NCBI GenBank assembly: GCA_005223375.1
Contig: RXOD01005027.1
Location: forward strand, 1 to 16,384
Length of the DNA stretch: 16,384 nucleotides
Source of the DNA: Amoebophrya sp. AT5.2
Lineage: Eukaryota > Sar > Dinophyceae > Syndiniales > Amoebophryaceae
Direction of reading: 5' to 3'
Shown here: positions 1-8,950 of the stretch, one piece after another
Numbering within the stretch: the first letter of the stretch is position 1
Layout: each line of letters begins with the position of its first letter
Made by a program: the position numbers and the translations under genes
The notes under the pieces: model-generated
What the model saw: the letters and a program-made list of their open reading frames with translations, nothing else
Database searches by the model: none
Told to the model about the DNA's origin: nothing

Positions 1-516
1 TTACCAGCTGGCCCCACCATACCGAGCCAGTATCAGAACGCCGGCAAGGGCAACCCGCAGCAGTACGCCCTTCCGTACCAGCCGCAGAACCCGCAGGGGC
101 CGCCCGGAGGTCCGGGAATGCCGGGGGGACCGCCGGGAGGACCGCCGGGCGGACCGGGTCAGGGGATGCAGGGTAACCCGGGTCAGATGATGGGTCAGCA
201 GGGACCGCCGCAGGGGGGCCCGGGAAAGGACGTGAACCAGATGATGGGTGCGGGTGGGCCGCCGAAGGGCATGCCGCCGCAGGCGGGACCGGGGGGCAAC
301 GGAAAAGGGCCGGGCGCGCTCGCCGGCGCCCCGCCGCCGAACATGATGAATCCAGGCATGAAGGGCGCACCGCCGTCGTTTCCGGGTCAGGGGCCGCCGG
401 GACAGGGAGCACCACCGATGGGGAAGATGGGACCGCCAGGACAGCAGCCGTTCTACCCGGGGCAGTACGGCGGACAGCCGGCATACGGCGGCCCGGGCGG
501 CATGCAGAGATACTAG
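1..516 (+). CDS. 3' end of a Pro/Gly/Met/Gln-rich low-complexity protein (partial)
   Basis: The frame starting at base 1 is open into the window and ends at a TAG at 514-516, so the 5' part lies outside. About 171 residues are visible. They are almost entirely Gly, Pro, Gln, Met and Asn, with PPGGP-type runs, MMGQQ and NQMMG patches, a few isolated Lys (GKG, PPKGM, KMGPP) and a Tyr-containing tail (YPGQYGGQPAY, ending MQRY). No folded domain is visible in this part. The composition closely resembles the long middle exon of the LSM14-like gene at 5515-7812, so an RNA-binding or granule-associated protein is possible, but that is inference from composition only. The ATG at 118 lies inside the open frame and need not be the start. 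GC-rich codon use favours this frame over the long antisense ORF opposite it. Confidence 0.75.
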   Translation, partial: LPAGPTIPSQYQNAGKGNPQQYALPYQPQNPQGPPGGPGMPGGPPGGPPGGPGQGMQGNPGQMMGQQGPPQGGPGKDVNQMMGAGGPPKGMPPQAGPGGNGKGPGALAGAPPPNMMNPGMKGAPPSFPGQGPPGQGAPPMGKMGPPGQQPFYPGQYGGQPAYGGPGGMQRY

Positions 517-1654
517 CGAAAGGGATCCGGGATATTGTTGATTTCGAGTCCTACTTACGATAGGATGGCCGCCATCCACAATATGGATGGATTTGGACAA
601 TCGGGCCTAGATAGGCAGGAGATGGCTTCTCGGTTTTGACACGTATTTATTGTTGAAGCATCTTCGCAGCATCGATTTGCTGCAAATAGGCCGAAATCAT
701 CAAAGAACCAATTTTCGAATCTTACTGACCCTTATGTATCGATTCTGCATTTATTCGCCTTTCTGACCACAAGTAAAAGCTAATGTTTGATTGTATTTTA
801 CGACCCAGATGATCGTAATAGAATCGTCTGGTACTTCTACGGCCGTTTTTCGAGGCAGTACATAAAACAGGAGAGTTTGGATTGATAGCGTATTTGCTTG
901 CGCTGTAGTGGCGATAGCTGAAGCCGTGATGGTTATCATGGTGGCTTCATCGGTGGACGAACATTCTGCATTTTTATTTTCGGCTCGGACTTCTCTATCA
1001 TCTATGTGGCAATATGGCTGCAGCGCATAATCGAGGTACGACGGCAAGCAGTCTAGCCATACGGTCTTCGAAAGCAGCGTAGTGTGGGCATTCGAGACCT
1101 GATAGCTACCGCCGGCGTCGCGACCTGATTATGTTTTTATCAGCTCGGATTGTAGCAGGAAACCAACAGAACGACTGACTTCTACGTTTCTCACCAGGCA
1201 TTCTCAAACCGTATTTCTTTTTCAGTTTTCTGTAGCTCGCACTGTATCTAATCGCATCAAGATGTATTCTTCCACAGAACAAGAACTCTTTCATCCGGCC
1301 TCTGATCGACCATCCGACCATCGGGTATTCTGAGAACGAACCGCATTTCGCACAGCTGTGGCCTTCTGAGAATGAACCGTCTTTCTGATTTACTTTAACC
1401 TACTTATCTTCTGCGCCCGAGCAGTCGCGAAAAAACTGCCAGCAATCTTCTACTTCATCCATATAGCTTGAACATCAAACTTCCTCGGTAGACGCGCGAG
1501 AGAAACTGAGATACTGAGATCGCGATAGATACCACTGAAGAATGCCTGTAGCTACGGAGCAGGGCTTCTGGATGGAATTTTCGGGGGAAGGAGGTGGGCC
1601 CCCCCGGATGGGACCGTAGCCGAGCGAAGCCAAAATTTTCAAGAAGAACTTCCT
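517..1654. other. Non-coding stretch, no gene supported
   Basis: After the TAG at 514-516 the base composition drops to AT-richer, intergenic-like sequence. Only short ORFs occur on either strand (under 100 codons), none with a recognisable motif or exon-like composition. It presumably contains the 3' untranslated region of the upstream gene and the spacer before the next. I see no RNA gene, array or mobile element. Confidence 0.5.
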
Positions 1655-2044
1655 ATGACCAGATTCTATTTCCGTCTGAGACATCAAGAGACTCCACCTC
1701 CCACCGACATGAAGGAATCCACAGACCATTCTCTAATCATGGGCTCCTGTACAAAAGTAACCGCCAGCGCCACTTCTTCAACCGCAAAAAAATCGAGGCC
1801 CAAGTCGTACGTGGTTACCAAATGGCAGTGGAGCAGCGATGGAGGCCCCCGCGCGCACCGATGTTTTGGAATGATCGAGCGAGGAATGGTCCGAGAGAGT
1901 CCATCAGACCGAACCAATCTTCAGCAAAATGAGCACTCTTGCAGCCTCGAGACCGTTACAGTATCGGACAAAGCGTCGACGAGTTTCGAGATACGACCTC
2001 CAGAGCTCCCGAAAAGACCAGCGCTTCTTCCTAGAAAAGAATAG
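1655..2044 (+). CDS. Weak ORF, possibly a 5' exon of the gene at 2181-3440
   Basis: An ATG-started frame of 129 codons ends at a TAG at 2042-2044. Internal ATGs at 1709 and 1739 would also serve as starts; the one at 1739 gives MGSCTKVTAS. The sequence is Ser/Thr/Lys-rich, with a KSYVVTKWQWSSDGG stretch that looks more protein-like than its surroundings. An overlapping frame at 1594-1932 is open as well, so the coding frame is not certain. It sits about 140 bp upstream of the first Met of the hypothetical gene at 2181 and could be an upstream exon of it, but I could not identify a convincing junction. No family is recognised. Confidence 0.25.
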   Translation: MTRFYFRLRHQETPPPTDMKESTDHSLIMGSCTKVTASATSSTAKKSRPKSYVVTKWQWSSDGGPRAHRCFGMIERGMVRESPSDRTNLQQNEHSCSLETVTVSDKASTSFEIRPPELPKRPALLPRKE

Positions 2045-2046
2045 CG

Positions 2047-2094
2047 TAGCTGACAGAGTGACACCGGCGCTAGCTGACAGAGTGACAGCGGCGC
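2047..2094. repeat. 24-bp tandem duplication (2 copies)
   Basis: Two adjacent 24-bp units (2047-2070 and 2071-2094) begin TAGCTGACAGAGTGACA and differ at one position (C versus G before CGGCGC). The repeat lies just upstream of the GC-rich exon beginning near 2133. The near identity suggests a recent duplication. Confidence 0.9.
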
Positions 2095-2180
2095 GGCGGC
2101 CAAAAACTTCCCGATATCGAATGCGTTCTTGATCGGTGCGGGCGGGCAGGCGGCCCGAAAGCTTTTCGGAGCTGTACGGA

Positions 2181-3440
2181 ATGCGTATCAGCTTCTTCGC
2201 CTGGGCATCTTCGTGGTGGACTCCGGCTACCGCCGTCGTCTTGAAGGAGGTGGCGGCTGTCGGTGCTGGCAATGTTCAAGTCGCTCTAGCCCCCCCGACG
2301 GAAGCACACGAAGCAGCAGTGGGTGTTGAACATGAACAGGAGCAAGACGCCGCCCGCAGCAAAATTCTGCTCGCGCCGCAACTCTGCGACGAGATCCGGC
2401 CCAATGCGGGGGCGTGCCAGACCATTCTTCTGCAGAGGGCGGAGCTGCTCGCTTCGGACGCGGCCGCGGTCTGTGCGCGCTTCGAGGACGCGTGCGGCAG
2501 GAGTTCGGACCCTTCTGGGAGCACGGCAGGAGTGCGGACAGGAGCGTCACCGGCGCCGACACCCGCGTCCGCGGATCCGTTCGCGTCCGCACTCTTGGCG
2601 GGCAAGGCCGTCACCGGAAGCGGTGAGTCGACGTCAGCAACCGCAAAGTTCTCAGTCGCAAAGTCAGAAGAAACGAAGCAGCCGCAGACGCTCGAAGCGC
2701 GACTGAAAGTTTTCGCGAAGAGCAAGAGGGAGCCTTCGCAGGATGCGGGCAACGCCCGCAAGGTCGAGATCGAAGCGGAGCGGCCCCCGGGGGTCACGGA
2801 GTCGACGACCGGTACTTATCATTGATACTGGTTCGTATCAAGGTTCTAAAGGAGTGGGTGTGCACGAGCCGTGCGGTGTGTCAATTGATATTTTTGCTGC
2901 ATACTTTGGCTTCAGAATTTACTTTCTTACATCTATAGAGGGAACCAGCAAGGGATCAGATTCAGAAGGTGTGTGGACTATATAGGAGTTCGAATCGGAC
3001 AATCAAAAACAAAATCAATCTGAATCGTACGACATCGGGCAGACCTCCTACACCAGCTGGAACGGCGCGAGGCGCTCGAGAGGCGCAAGTCCACCCCCGA
3101 GGAGCTGTACGCGGCGCGGCAAAGCACCTTGTACTTCGAGAACGACGCGACCGCTCCGGACGGAGAGGACGGCGATCGCTCGAGCGGGACGAGCATGAAT
3201 CTTATCTCCGAGAGCCACAAGCCGCGTGGACGTGGAGTGACTGAGTTAACAAGAAGTAATGGCGGGAAGGCCTTTGCTGATGATCGCAACGGGGGGGCGG
3301 GTTTCGGAGAGGAATCCGGTGATGCATCCCTGTGGGCGGACATGTACCGGGGCGTCAAGGGAACAGTGTTCGGAGTCGCGGACTTCTTCTGCGACGGCTG
3401 CACGCAAGAGTCTAGCGGCAAGCTGCAGATTTTGCACTAG
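2181..3440 (+). CDS. Hypothetical two-exon protein, Ala/Ser-rich with a charged helical segment
   Basis: Exon 1 runs from the first in-frame ATG at 2181 to 2811 and exon 2 from 3043 to the TAG at 3438-3440, joined by a GT-AG intron (donor GTACTT at 2812, acceptor GGGCAG ending 3042). The split codon (G + AC) keeps the frame, which supports this model. The predicted product is about 342 residues. It starts MRISFFAWASSWWTPATAVV, which could be a signal or anchor segment but may not be the true N-terminus: the frame is open back to 2133 and an upstream exon is possible. An Ala/Ser/Pro-rich middle is followed by a strongly charged helical stretch around residues 212-235 (LLHQLERREALERRKS, PEELYAARQS), a disordered acidic part, and a C-terminal segment (ASLWADMYRGVKGTVFGVAD, then CDGC). 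I recognise no family. Antisense ORFs opposite exon 1 look like shadows because only the + strand gives a consistent splice. Confidence 0.5.
2812..3042 (+). other. GT-AG intron (231 bp) of the hypothetical gene, with a small hairpin near its 5' end
   Basis: The donor is GTACTT and the acceptor GGGCAG, with A as the first exon base. Composition drops sharply from the GC-rich exons. TTGATAC at 2822-2828 and GTATCAA at 2835-2841 form a perfect 7-bp stem with a 6-nt loop, ten bases inside the donor. The boundaries are inferred from frame continuity. Confidence 0.55.
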
Positions 3441-5514
3441 GTATTAGTAGTTAGAAAAGAAAATCGTGGAAATCCGATCGCTCAATCGCGCGTCTGCTTC
3501 CGTCCGGACATTTTTTTTCATGACGATCACCTGAATGATCGGTCTTTCTGATGCCGCGACGTCAATTTCCTGGCGACAAGCTAGTCGATGTTCGGCGAAA
3601 GTAGCAAGTGATTGATTCAACATTGTGTCAAAACGGCAAGAGGCCTGTCGGAGGTGTCCCGTAATGCGTTTCCGTGACGAAGTTCTAGTCCAAGAAGCAT
3701 CAGACTGGTAGCTATTTGTGTCCGATTAAGTGTACAACAGCCTTCACGACCTTCAGAAAGCGAGATTCTAAAAGCTATCGAAATAAGCTTCCGTCTGGTG
3801 TCTGCCAGTAACGCGGAGGAGTTTGAATTTTGAGAAGGCAATAGGAAGCAGATCTTTTCCCCAATAAGAAATCTCACATGCCGAAATCACGAATGCAAAA
3901 TAGGGTCTGCTGTAGGCTTTTTTTTTCGGGAATCCGTAGGTGAATCTTCACCGAGACCAATTTAAAATATGTACCTCGTCGAGCTACTCCCGCTGCGCTT
4001 TTACTAAAACCAAAGCTCGCAACATATTAAATTAAGTGTTGTGGCCACCAGTACGATTCTACTTGCAGCAGTGGCACGAACACCCCGAGCCAGAGACGAG
4101 TTGACCTCCACCAATAAATCGGATCGGAAATCTTAAAAATTCTGGCCAATCGACTGGAAGATCCACAAATGCTTTAAATCAGTGGGCTCATGAAGATTGA
4201 TCATTCAGCTCCACTCGGTCCCCAAACAAGCGCCAGTGCTCCATGTTGTGAGAAATCACGCAAACCGTTTTTCATCATACTGATACTTACCTCCACTCAT
4301 CAATCTGACTAAATCAAAAACGCCCCCACGACAGCGCTTTACACTACTTGTTTGTTTAGGTATGCCCCGACATAGCATCGACCTGTTGTATACCAGTTTC
4401 TTGGATCATATCAAGGGTCTAGCTTCTCTATAGGAGCCCTACAAAAACCACAAAAAAACCAAAAAAAGCTTTTTCGCGGTTGATAGTTCGCGGCTGGTGT
4501 TGTGTCTGGAGACTCAGAGCTGCTTCGGATAGATTCCACATTGAATGATCCGAGCAGCATTCGGAACACACCAAAGCCCAATCTTCACTGTTCGATATTA
4601 GTTTGTCTGCTGTTTTTAGTGGTGGTTGTATAGCCGAGAAGTATTTTTACCATCAAGGAGAATTCTTCTAAAGAGACCGACGACAAACCGGATTTATTGG
4701 TTTACCACAGGCCTTGTCAGGACATTGCATCGATCCAATCAAGGTAGTGCGCGTTTTACATCTCGCACAGGCGACGTATCAGGAAAAAATTTTTCAAGCT
4801 TTACTGGTACCTGCAGCCGTCATCAGATTACCTACTGACAGATTACCTAGTAAAACGCTCGGTGAGAAACAAAAAATTGGTGCTAGTTTTCGTTTTGAAT
4901 TGAACTCAATCTCAAGGTCTTCCCCGACTGATATATAGTGTATTACCCGAGACTACCTATTGCTATTTCTTTTCCCCAGCTGAGCACTTGCAAATCCTAG
5001 TACCAAAACCACATAAACGTGACGACGCGACATCGAATGTAGCTACTGCATGGATGATGTACGCGGCAGAGTAGTGGATCGGATCTTCAGTTTGCCTCGG
5101 ATAAAAAGGCGCTTTATCATCTTTAAGAGGTCCCCTAATATTTTTCTATCCGATCGAAGAAGTACACCACGCACTACCGCCTCCGTCTCTTTTACTGAGC
5201 TCCCCCTCACGACCTCGTGAACCTCTGAAGACCTATCTTTGCGAAGCCTCATGACCACCTCAAGCGCGGAGAAGTGAATCCATGCCGCTCAGCAAGGAAT
5301 CTATGCCCTACTTGATGGATTTTCTGGGCATCTGGGCAGCGCAACCTTGATCCATTACGGTCGCGGATCTAGTATATTCGCCGAGCGAAGAGGAAGACGA
5401 AGAGGAAGAAGCGCAGCGCATCGGACCGCATCGGACCAGGTGTCGTCTTCGGATCGGGTTCGGGGGTCCGCTCGCAGGGAAATTTAAGTTTCCTTCGCCT
5501 ACACAGGGCGCAAG
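3441..5514. other. About 2 kb without a supportable gene
   Basis: Only short ORFs (under 100 codons) with no recognisable motif occur on either strand, and the composition is AT-rich and intergenic-like. An A-rich stretch at 4442-4467 leads into the 12-bp palindrome AAAAAGCTTTTT at 4463-4474. Near the LSM14-like start the sequence becomes purine-rich (about 5385-5412) and then GC-rich, probably 5' untranslated sequence. I see no clear TATA box and no tRNA or rRNA. Confidence 0.5.
5417..5436. repeat. Exact 10-bp tandem repeat upstream of the LSM14-like gene
   Basis: CGCATCGGAC occurs twice in direct succession (5417-5426 and 5427-5436), about 80 bp before the ATG at 5515. It could be a simple duplication or a paired binding site; nothing in the sequence decides. 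Confidence 0.85.
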
Positions 5515-7812
5515 ATGGGCGACACGAACATTCCCTACATAGGGAACCGGATCTCCCTCATCACCACGCACGACATCCGCTACGAGGGAATCCTCATTCA
5601 GCTGAACCAAAAAGAAAGTACCTGCTTGCTTACCTATAGATACCTAGACTTTTTTTCACCACTTATCACGTAAGTTGGTAGCATCGGAAAAATCTTCCAA
5701 ATCAGCAATGGGCAAATGAATGATCTTCTGGGTTGCAATTCGAAATCGATTCGCAAATAATCGGCAATGAATCGCAGGTACGATCGCGGTGCAGAATGTG
5801 CGGAGTTTCGGGACGGAGGGGAGGAAAGAGCCCGAGGTGCCCATGTCGAACGAGATCTACGACTACATCGTCTTCTCGGGCAAGGACCTGAAGGACCTCA
5901 CTGTGATCCAGGAAGACAAATCAACGTCCTCCGAAACCGCTGTGTCCCGAGGCGGCACCGGCTTTACGGTACCTACTTTCGTACTCTGCTGATGTTTCTG
6001 TTTTCTGCTGCAGCCTATCATCTAGTTGGAAATTGATTCGGACCTCCGAGGGGGTCGTGGAAGAATGAATTTGAAGCCTACTTGAACGATATAACTGCGT
6101 TTAAAAATAACTGCAGGACTCGACAACCAACTCCCCGCGGGATCAGGAGCGCGTGAATCTCGCGCAGCAGGATGCACCAAGGGCGAACCAAGGGTACCTA
6201 TTGATTTGTGACGAGATTTCTTCTTCCTTCGGACGGGTATCGGACTCGGTGATCGCATTCTGATCATCTTCCATTTCCAACATAACTCCAATCATCGGAC
6301 AGGCCATCGGGCGGCAATGCGCAGAGCTACGGTGCGCAGCAGGCGGCCCAGCAGCAAGGGCAGCCGCCGGCTGCGGCGCGGCAGCAGCCGCCTCAGGATA
6401 ACGGGCAGTGGCAGGACCAGCAGCAGAACTGGGGGCAACAACAGCAACAAAATCCGGCCGCCGCGGCCGCGGGGCAGCAGAGCGTCGCCCCCAATGGCAT
6501 GATGCCACCGCCGATGCCCCCAACGCAGCGCGAGCAACAGCATCCGAGTATTCAGCAGCAGCAGCAGCAGCTCAGCCAGACCCAACAGCAGCAGCAGATG
6601 CCGCAGCCGGCTGCCGGACACCAGATGCAGCCGGGCTACGCGGGTTCTCAGCAGCCGCACCAGATGGGCGGGCAGCCGATAGGAAACCACCATCCGCAGC
6701 AGCACGGCTACGGGCAAATGGGGCAGCAGCCCAACTCCAACAGCTACGGAGGCGGTGGTCCTAGTAACAACAACCCACCCGGGTATCAAAACAGCAACCT
6801 CAATGTCCAGGGGTCGGTCCCGCCACTCTCCTCCCAGCAGCAGCCGCCGCCCTCGCAGCACCCGGGACAGCACAACAACTACGGACAGAACCCGCAGATG
6901 ATGGGCCCCGGCGGGAACGGCCAGATGGGTCCCGGGCAGCCGCAGCACCCGGGCGTCCAGCAGGCGCAAGGCCAGGGGCAGCCTCCGATGGGCCAGGCGC
7001 AGCAGCCCGGGCAAATGGGCCAGACTCACCAACCGCACCCAGGAGGGAACAGCGCCATGCCGCCAGGAGACGGGGCCGCAGGTGGTCCGCCGGGCCAGGT
7101 GAACAACTCCATGCAGCAGCCGACTTACGCGCCACAGCCGCACCAGATGAACCATCACCAAATGAACTCGAACTACATGAACGACTACGGACAGCATGTT
7201 GGCGGCTCCCCGAATGTGTACAACCCGAACACCATGGCGGGTATATCTGGCTCCACGTCGCCCCGAATCGCGAACCAAAATCGGGGGTACATGAATATGG
7301 GGGGTGGAGGTCCACCGGGAGGGGCGCCACCAAACGCAAACAGCATGCAGCAAAGCAGGGGTCCGATGGGAGCAGCCGCTCCAGGGATGGGCGGAAAAGG
7401 CCTGCCGCCAGGGGGTCCGGGGAACGTACCGGGGATGATGCAGCAGCAATCTATGATGCCACCCGGCGGCGCGAGCAACATGATGGGACAGCAGCAACAC
7501 CTGCACCAACAGCAACACCACCCAAGCGCAGGGGACGAGTACCCGTTCGCAGCCGCGCACCATCATGCCCATGCGGCCCAGGGGAAGGGAATGCCAGACT
7601 ACGGCATGCCGCCAGGAGCGGGAAAAGGTGGGAAGCAGTACCCGGGTGGGGACCACTTCGCGGGCGGAAAGGGGGGCAAATACAGCGTGCCGGGCGGCGG
7701 AGCGTTGAAGGGGGCAAAAGGAGGGCAGAAGTCAATCAAAGACCTGCTCATGATGGACAGACACAGCAAAGAAGGTAATGGGGCCATTTATGTTTTAGCC
7801 GGCTCATCTTAA
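5515..7812 (+). CDS. LSM14/Scd6/RAP55-type protein: N-terminal LSm domain plus long Q/P/G/M-rich region
   Basis: Exons: 5515-5617, 5778-5968, 6117-6193 and 6303 to 7774 (or to the read-through stop TAA at 7810-7812). The three introns (160, 148 and 109 bp) all start GTACCT, end in CAG and keep the frame. Residues 1 to about 80 are a clear LSM14-family LSm domain: [23 protein letters not shown], then VRSFGTEGR (about 42-50) and [16 protein letters not shown] (about 62-77), all hallmarks of Scd6/RAP55/LSM14. Such proteins bind mRNA and the decapping machinery and act in translational repression and P-bodies. The fourth exon encodes about 490 residues of Gln/Pro/Gly/Met/Asn-rich sequence with poly-Gln runs, then a Lys/Gly-rich end ([13 protein letters not shown]) and [15 protein letters not shown] see no convincing FDF, FFD or TFG box and no RGG cluster, so it departs from animal and yeast members. 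A GT donor at 7775 suggests the mRNA continues, possibly to the zinc-finger exons at 8114-8950, but that junction is not in frame as sequenced. The 454-codon antisense ORF opposite exon 4 is a composition artefact. Confidence 0.88.
6553..6570 (+). repeat. (CAG)6 tract encoding poly-Gln
   Basis: Six uninterrupted CAG codons lie within the fourth exon of the LSM14-like gene, followed by a second Gln run (QTQQQQQM) just downstream. The region is rich in CAG and CAA codons from 6322 onward. Such tracts commonly vary in length between strains, so the exact length may be polymorphic. Confidence 0.9.
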
Positions 7813-8113
7813 TATCCCCCGTACAAATCCTCACAGATTGACTTTGACTGTTTCGAGAGCGAGATTACAGGCTAGCGGTGTTTACGAATCACGACAGAAG
7901 TCTCAAACTTCTTATCCCAAATCGACACCACAGAGGCGATTCTTCGGAACGAGGTTTCAAAGCGCGGAGGCTCCGCGGTATCGGTCGCCGAATTGCGGGC
8001 AATGTCAGAGACGCGAATGCCATTGTACTTATATTTATACGTGTCGGACTGTTTCTGATTTTGTTCATCAATCAGTACGCGGAATCGATAACGAAACCTA
8101 CCTACCTTTCCAG
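7775..8113 (+). other. Probable intronic stretch with an unresolved junction between LSM14-like exon 4 and the zinc-finger exons
   Basis: AG|GTAATG at 7775 looks like a donor and CTTTCCAG ending at 8113 like a good acceptor. Joining them directly puts the following exon one base out of the frame it clearly uses (codons starting at 8115). A possible small exon at 7837-7870 (after TCCTCACAG) reads IDFDCFESE in one frame, faintly like an FDF box, but its phases match neither side. A different donor at 7792 (GTTTTA) would feed it in phase yet leave a 45-bp intron and still fail downstream. A run of nine T at 8119-8127 is a plausible place for a one-base assembly error. Confidence 0.4.
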
Positions 8114-8950
8114 GTACGATTTTTTTTTGGACGTCTCCAACTACTGCCTGCCGGCGTCGTGCGTGGAGGAGCCGGAACAGTGGGAGCGATTCGCGCGGCT
8201 CCTTCAGCAGTACTTCGGCGTCGTAGTCGACTACAACTACGCGGCCGGTTCTGGCGGTGCGACTGGGAACAGTGGATCCGGTGGCGGCTCCGGTGGACAA
8301 TCGCACCAGAGCAGAAACGGAAACGGAGGAGGTGGAGAAGAGGAGAAACGGACGCGCCCGGCACTCACCATGGCGGACTTCGTCATCACCAACGCCTCGG
8401 AAAAGTACGCATACTGATAGATTATACTGCGAAGTAGTTGTTCTGAAACAGCAAGCTAGAAGTGCATCAGTAGCTAGAGTTTCGTTCTTTGTGTTTTGAT
8501 CGATTCATCGGAAAGATAATTGTTCTACACAACAGCACGAAGAAGAAGAAGAAGGAGGCAGTGAAGGCAGCCAAGCCAGTGAAGAAACCGGTGGCAAAGC
8601 CGAGCGACTCGGAAAAGCCGGCTTCTGTCGCCTCAGAGTGGGTCTGCCCGCGATGTAACAACTATATTTTTGTACCTATTTTTGATATACAGTTCTTGTG
8701 ATCTATCATGCATTGCATGCCGATGCCATCGATGAATTGATCAGATCGGATCCATCGCTTCGTGCGAAGCTGCTTTCACTGACGGCGCCAGCTCGTCCTA
8801 TGTGCGATAAACCTCAATCGGTCAACCTCAGGCACCCTGCGCAACCAAGTCGGGGATTGGACGTGCAAAGCGTGTGGGTTTACGAAGGACCAGGCGCGGA
8901 TGCTAGACGAGTTTCCGCCACTGGGGGCCGTCCCGGCGAAGAAGAAGTGA
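8114..8950 (+). CDS. Spliced exons ending in a RanBP2-type zinc finger (C-terminus of the LSM14-like gene, or a separate small gene)
   Basis: Three exons fit in phase: 8114-8404, 8536-8654 and 8832-8950 (TGA at 8948-8950). The introns are GTACGC...AACAG (131 bp) and GTAACA...CTCAG (177 bp). The first exon encodes a compact-looking stretch (YDFFLDVSNYCLPASC, then EEPEQWERFARLLQQYFGVV), a Gly/Ser/Asn linker and MADFVITNASE. Then comes a Lys-rich segment (about six Lys in a row, then KPVKKPVAKPS). The splice at 8655/8832 rebuilds EWVCPRCTLRNQVGDWTCKACG, which matches the RanBP2 zinc-finger pattern W-x-C-x2-C-x3-N-x6-C-x2-C exactly. The tail is FTKDQARMLDEFPPLGAVPAKKK. Fingers of this type bind single-stranded RNA or ubiquitin. 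The ATG at 8370 has a strong ACCATGG context and could start an independent small protein. The coding-like sequence before it, the same strand and the short gap from the LSM14-like exons favour one gene. Confidence 0.65.

Noticed and set aside
1..600. 199-codon antisense ORF opposite the first gene
   Set aside because: The composition (Arg/Ser/His/Leu) is what the reverse complement of Gly/Pro/Gln codons gives, and no motif is visible.
2276..2797. 173-codon antisense ORF
   Set aside because: It is opposite a + strand exon that splices in phase to the next exon; no motif supports the antisense reading.
2980..3005. Possible tRNA T-arm (GTTCGAATC)
   Set aside because: The flanking bases do not form a T-stem and no acceptor stem or anticodon arm fits around it.
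5308..5610. Antisense ORF over the LSM14-like start
   Set aside because: It lies opposite a strongly conserved LSm domain start and its poly-Ser part comes from the purine tract upstream.
6292..7656. 454-codon antisense ORF opposite the Q/P/G-rich exon
   Set aside because: It is an Arg/Leu/His/Val-rich shadow of repetitive CAG, GGN and CCN codons. The + strand frame continues in phase from a clear LSm domain through three introns.
7878..8417. Continuous 179-codon frame through 7878-8113 into the zinc-finger exon
   Set aside because: The part before 8114 is AT-rich with intron-like composition and ends in a good acceptor (CTTTCCAG). It has no Met and an implausible hydrophobic run, so I treat it as intronic.
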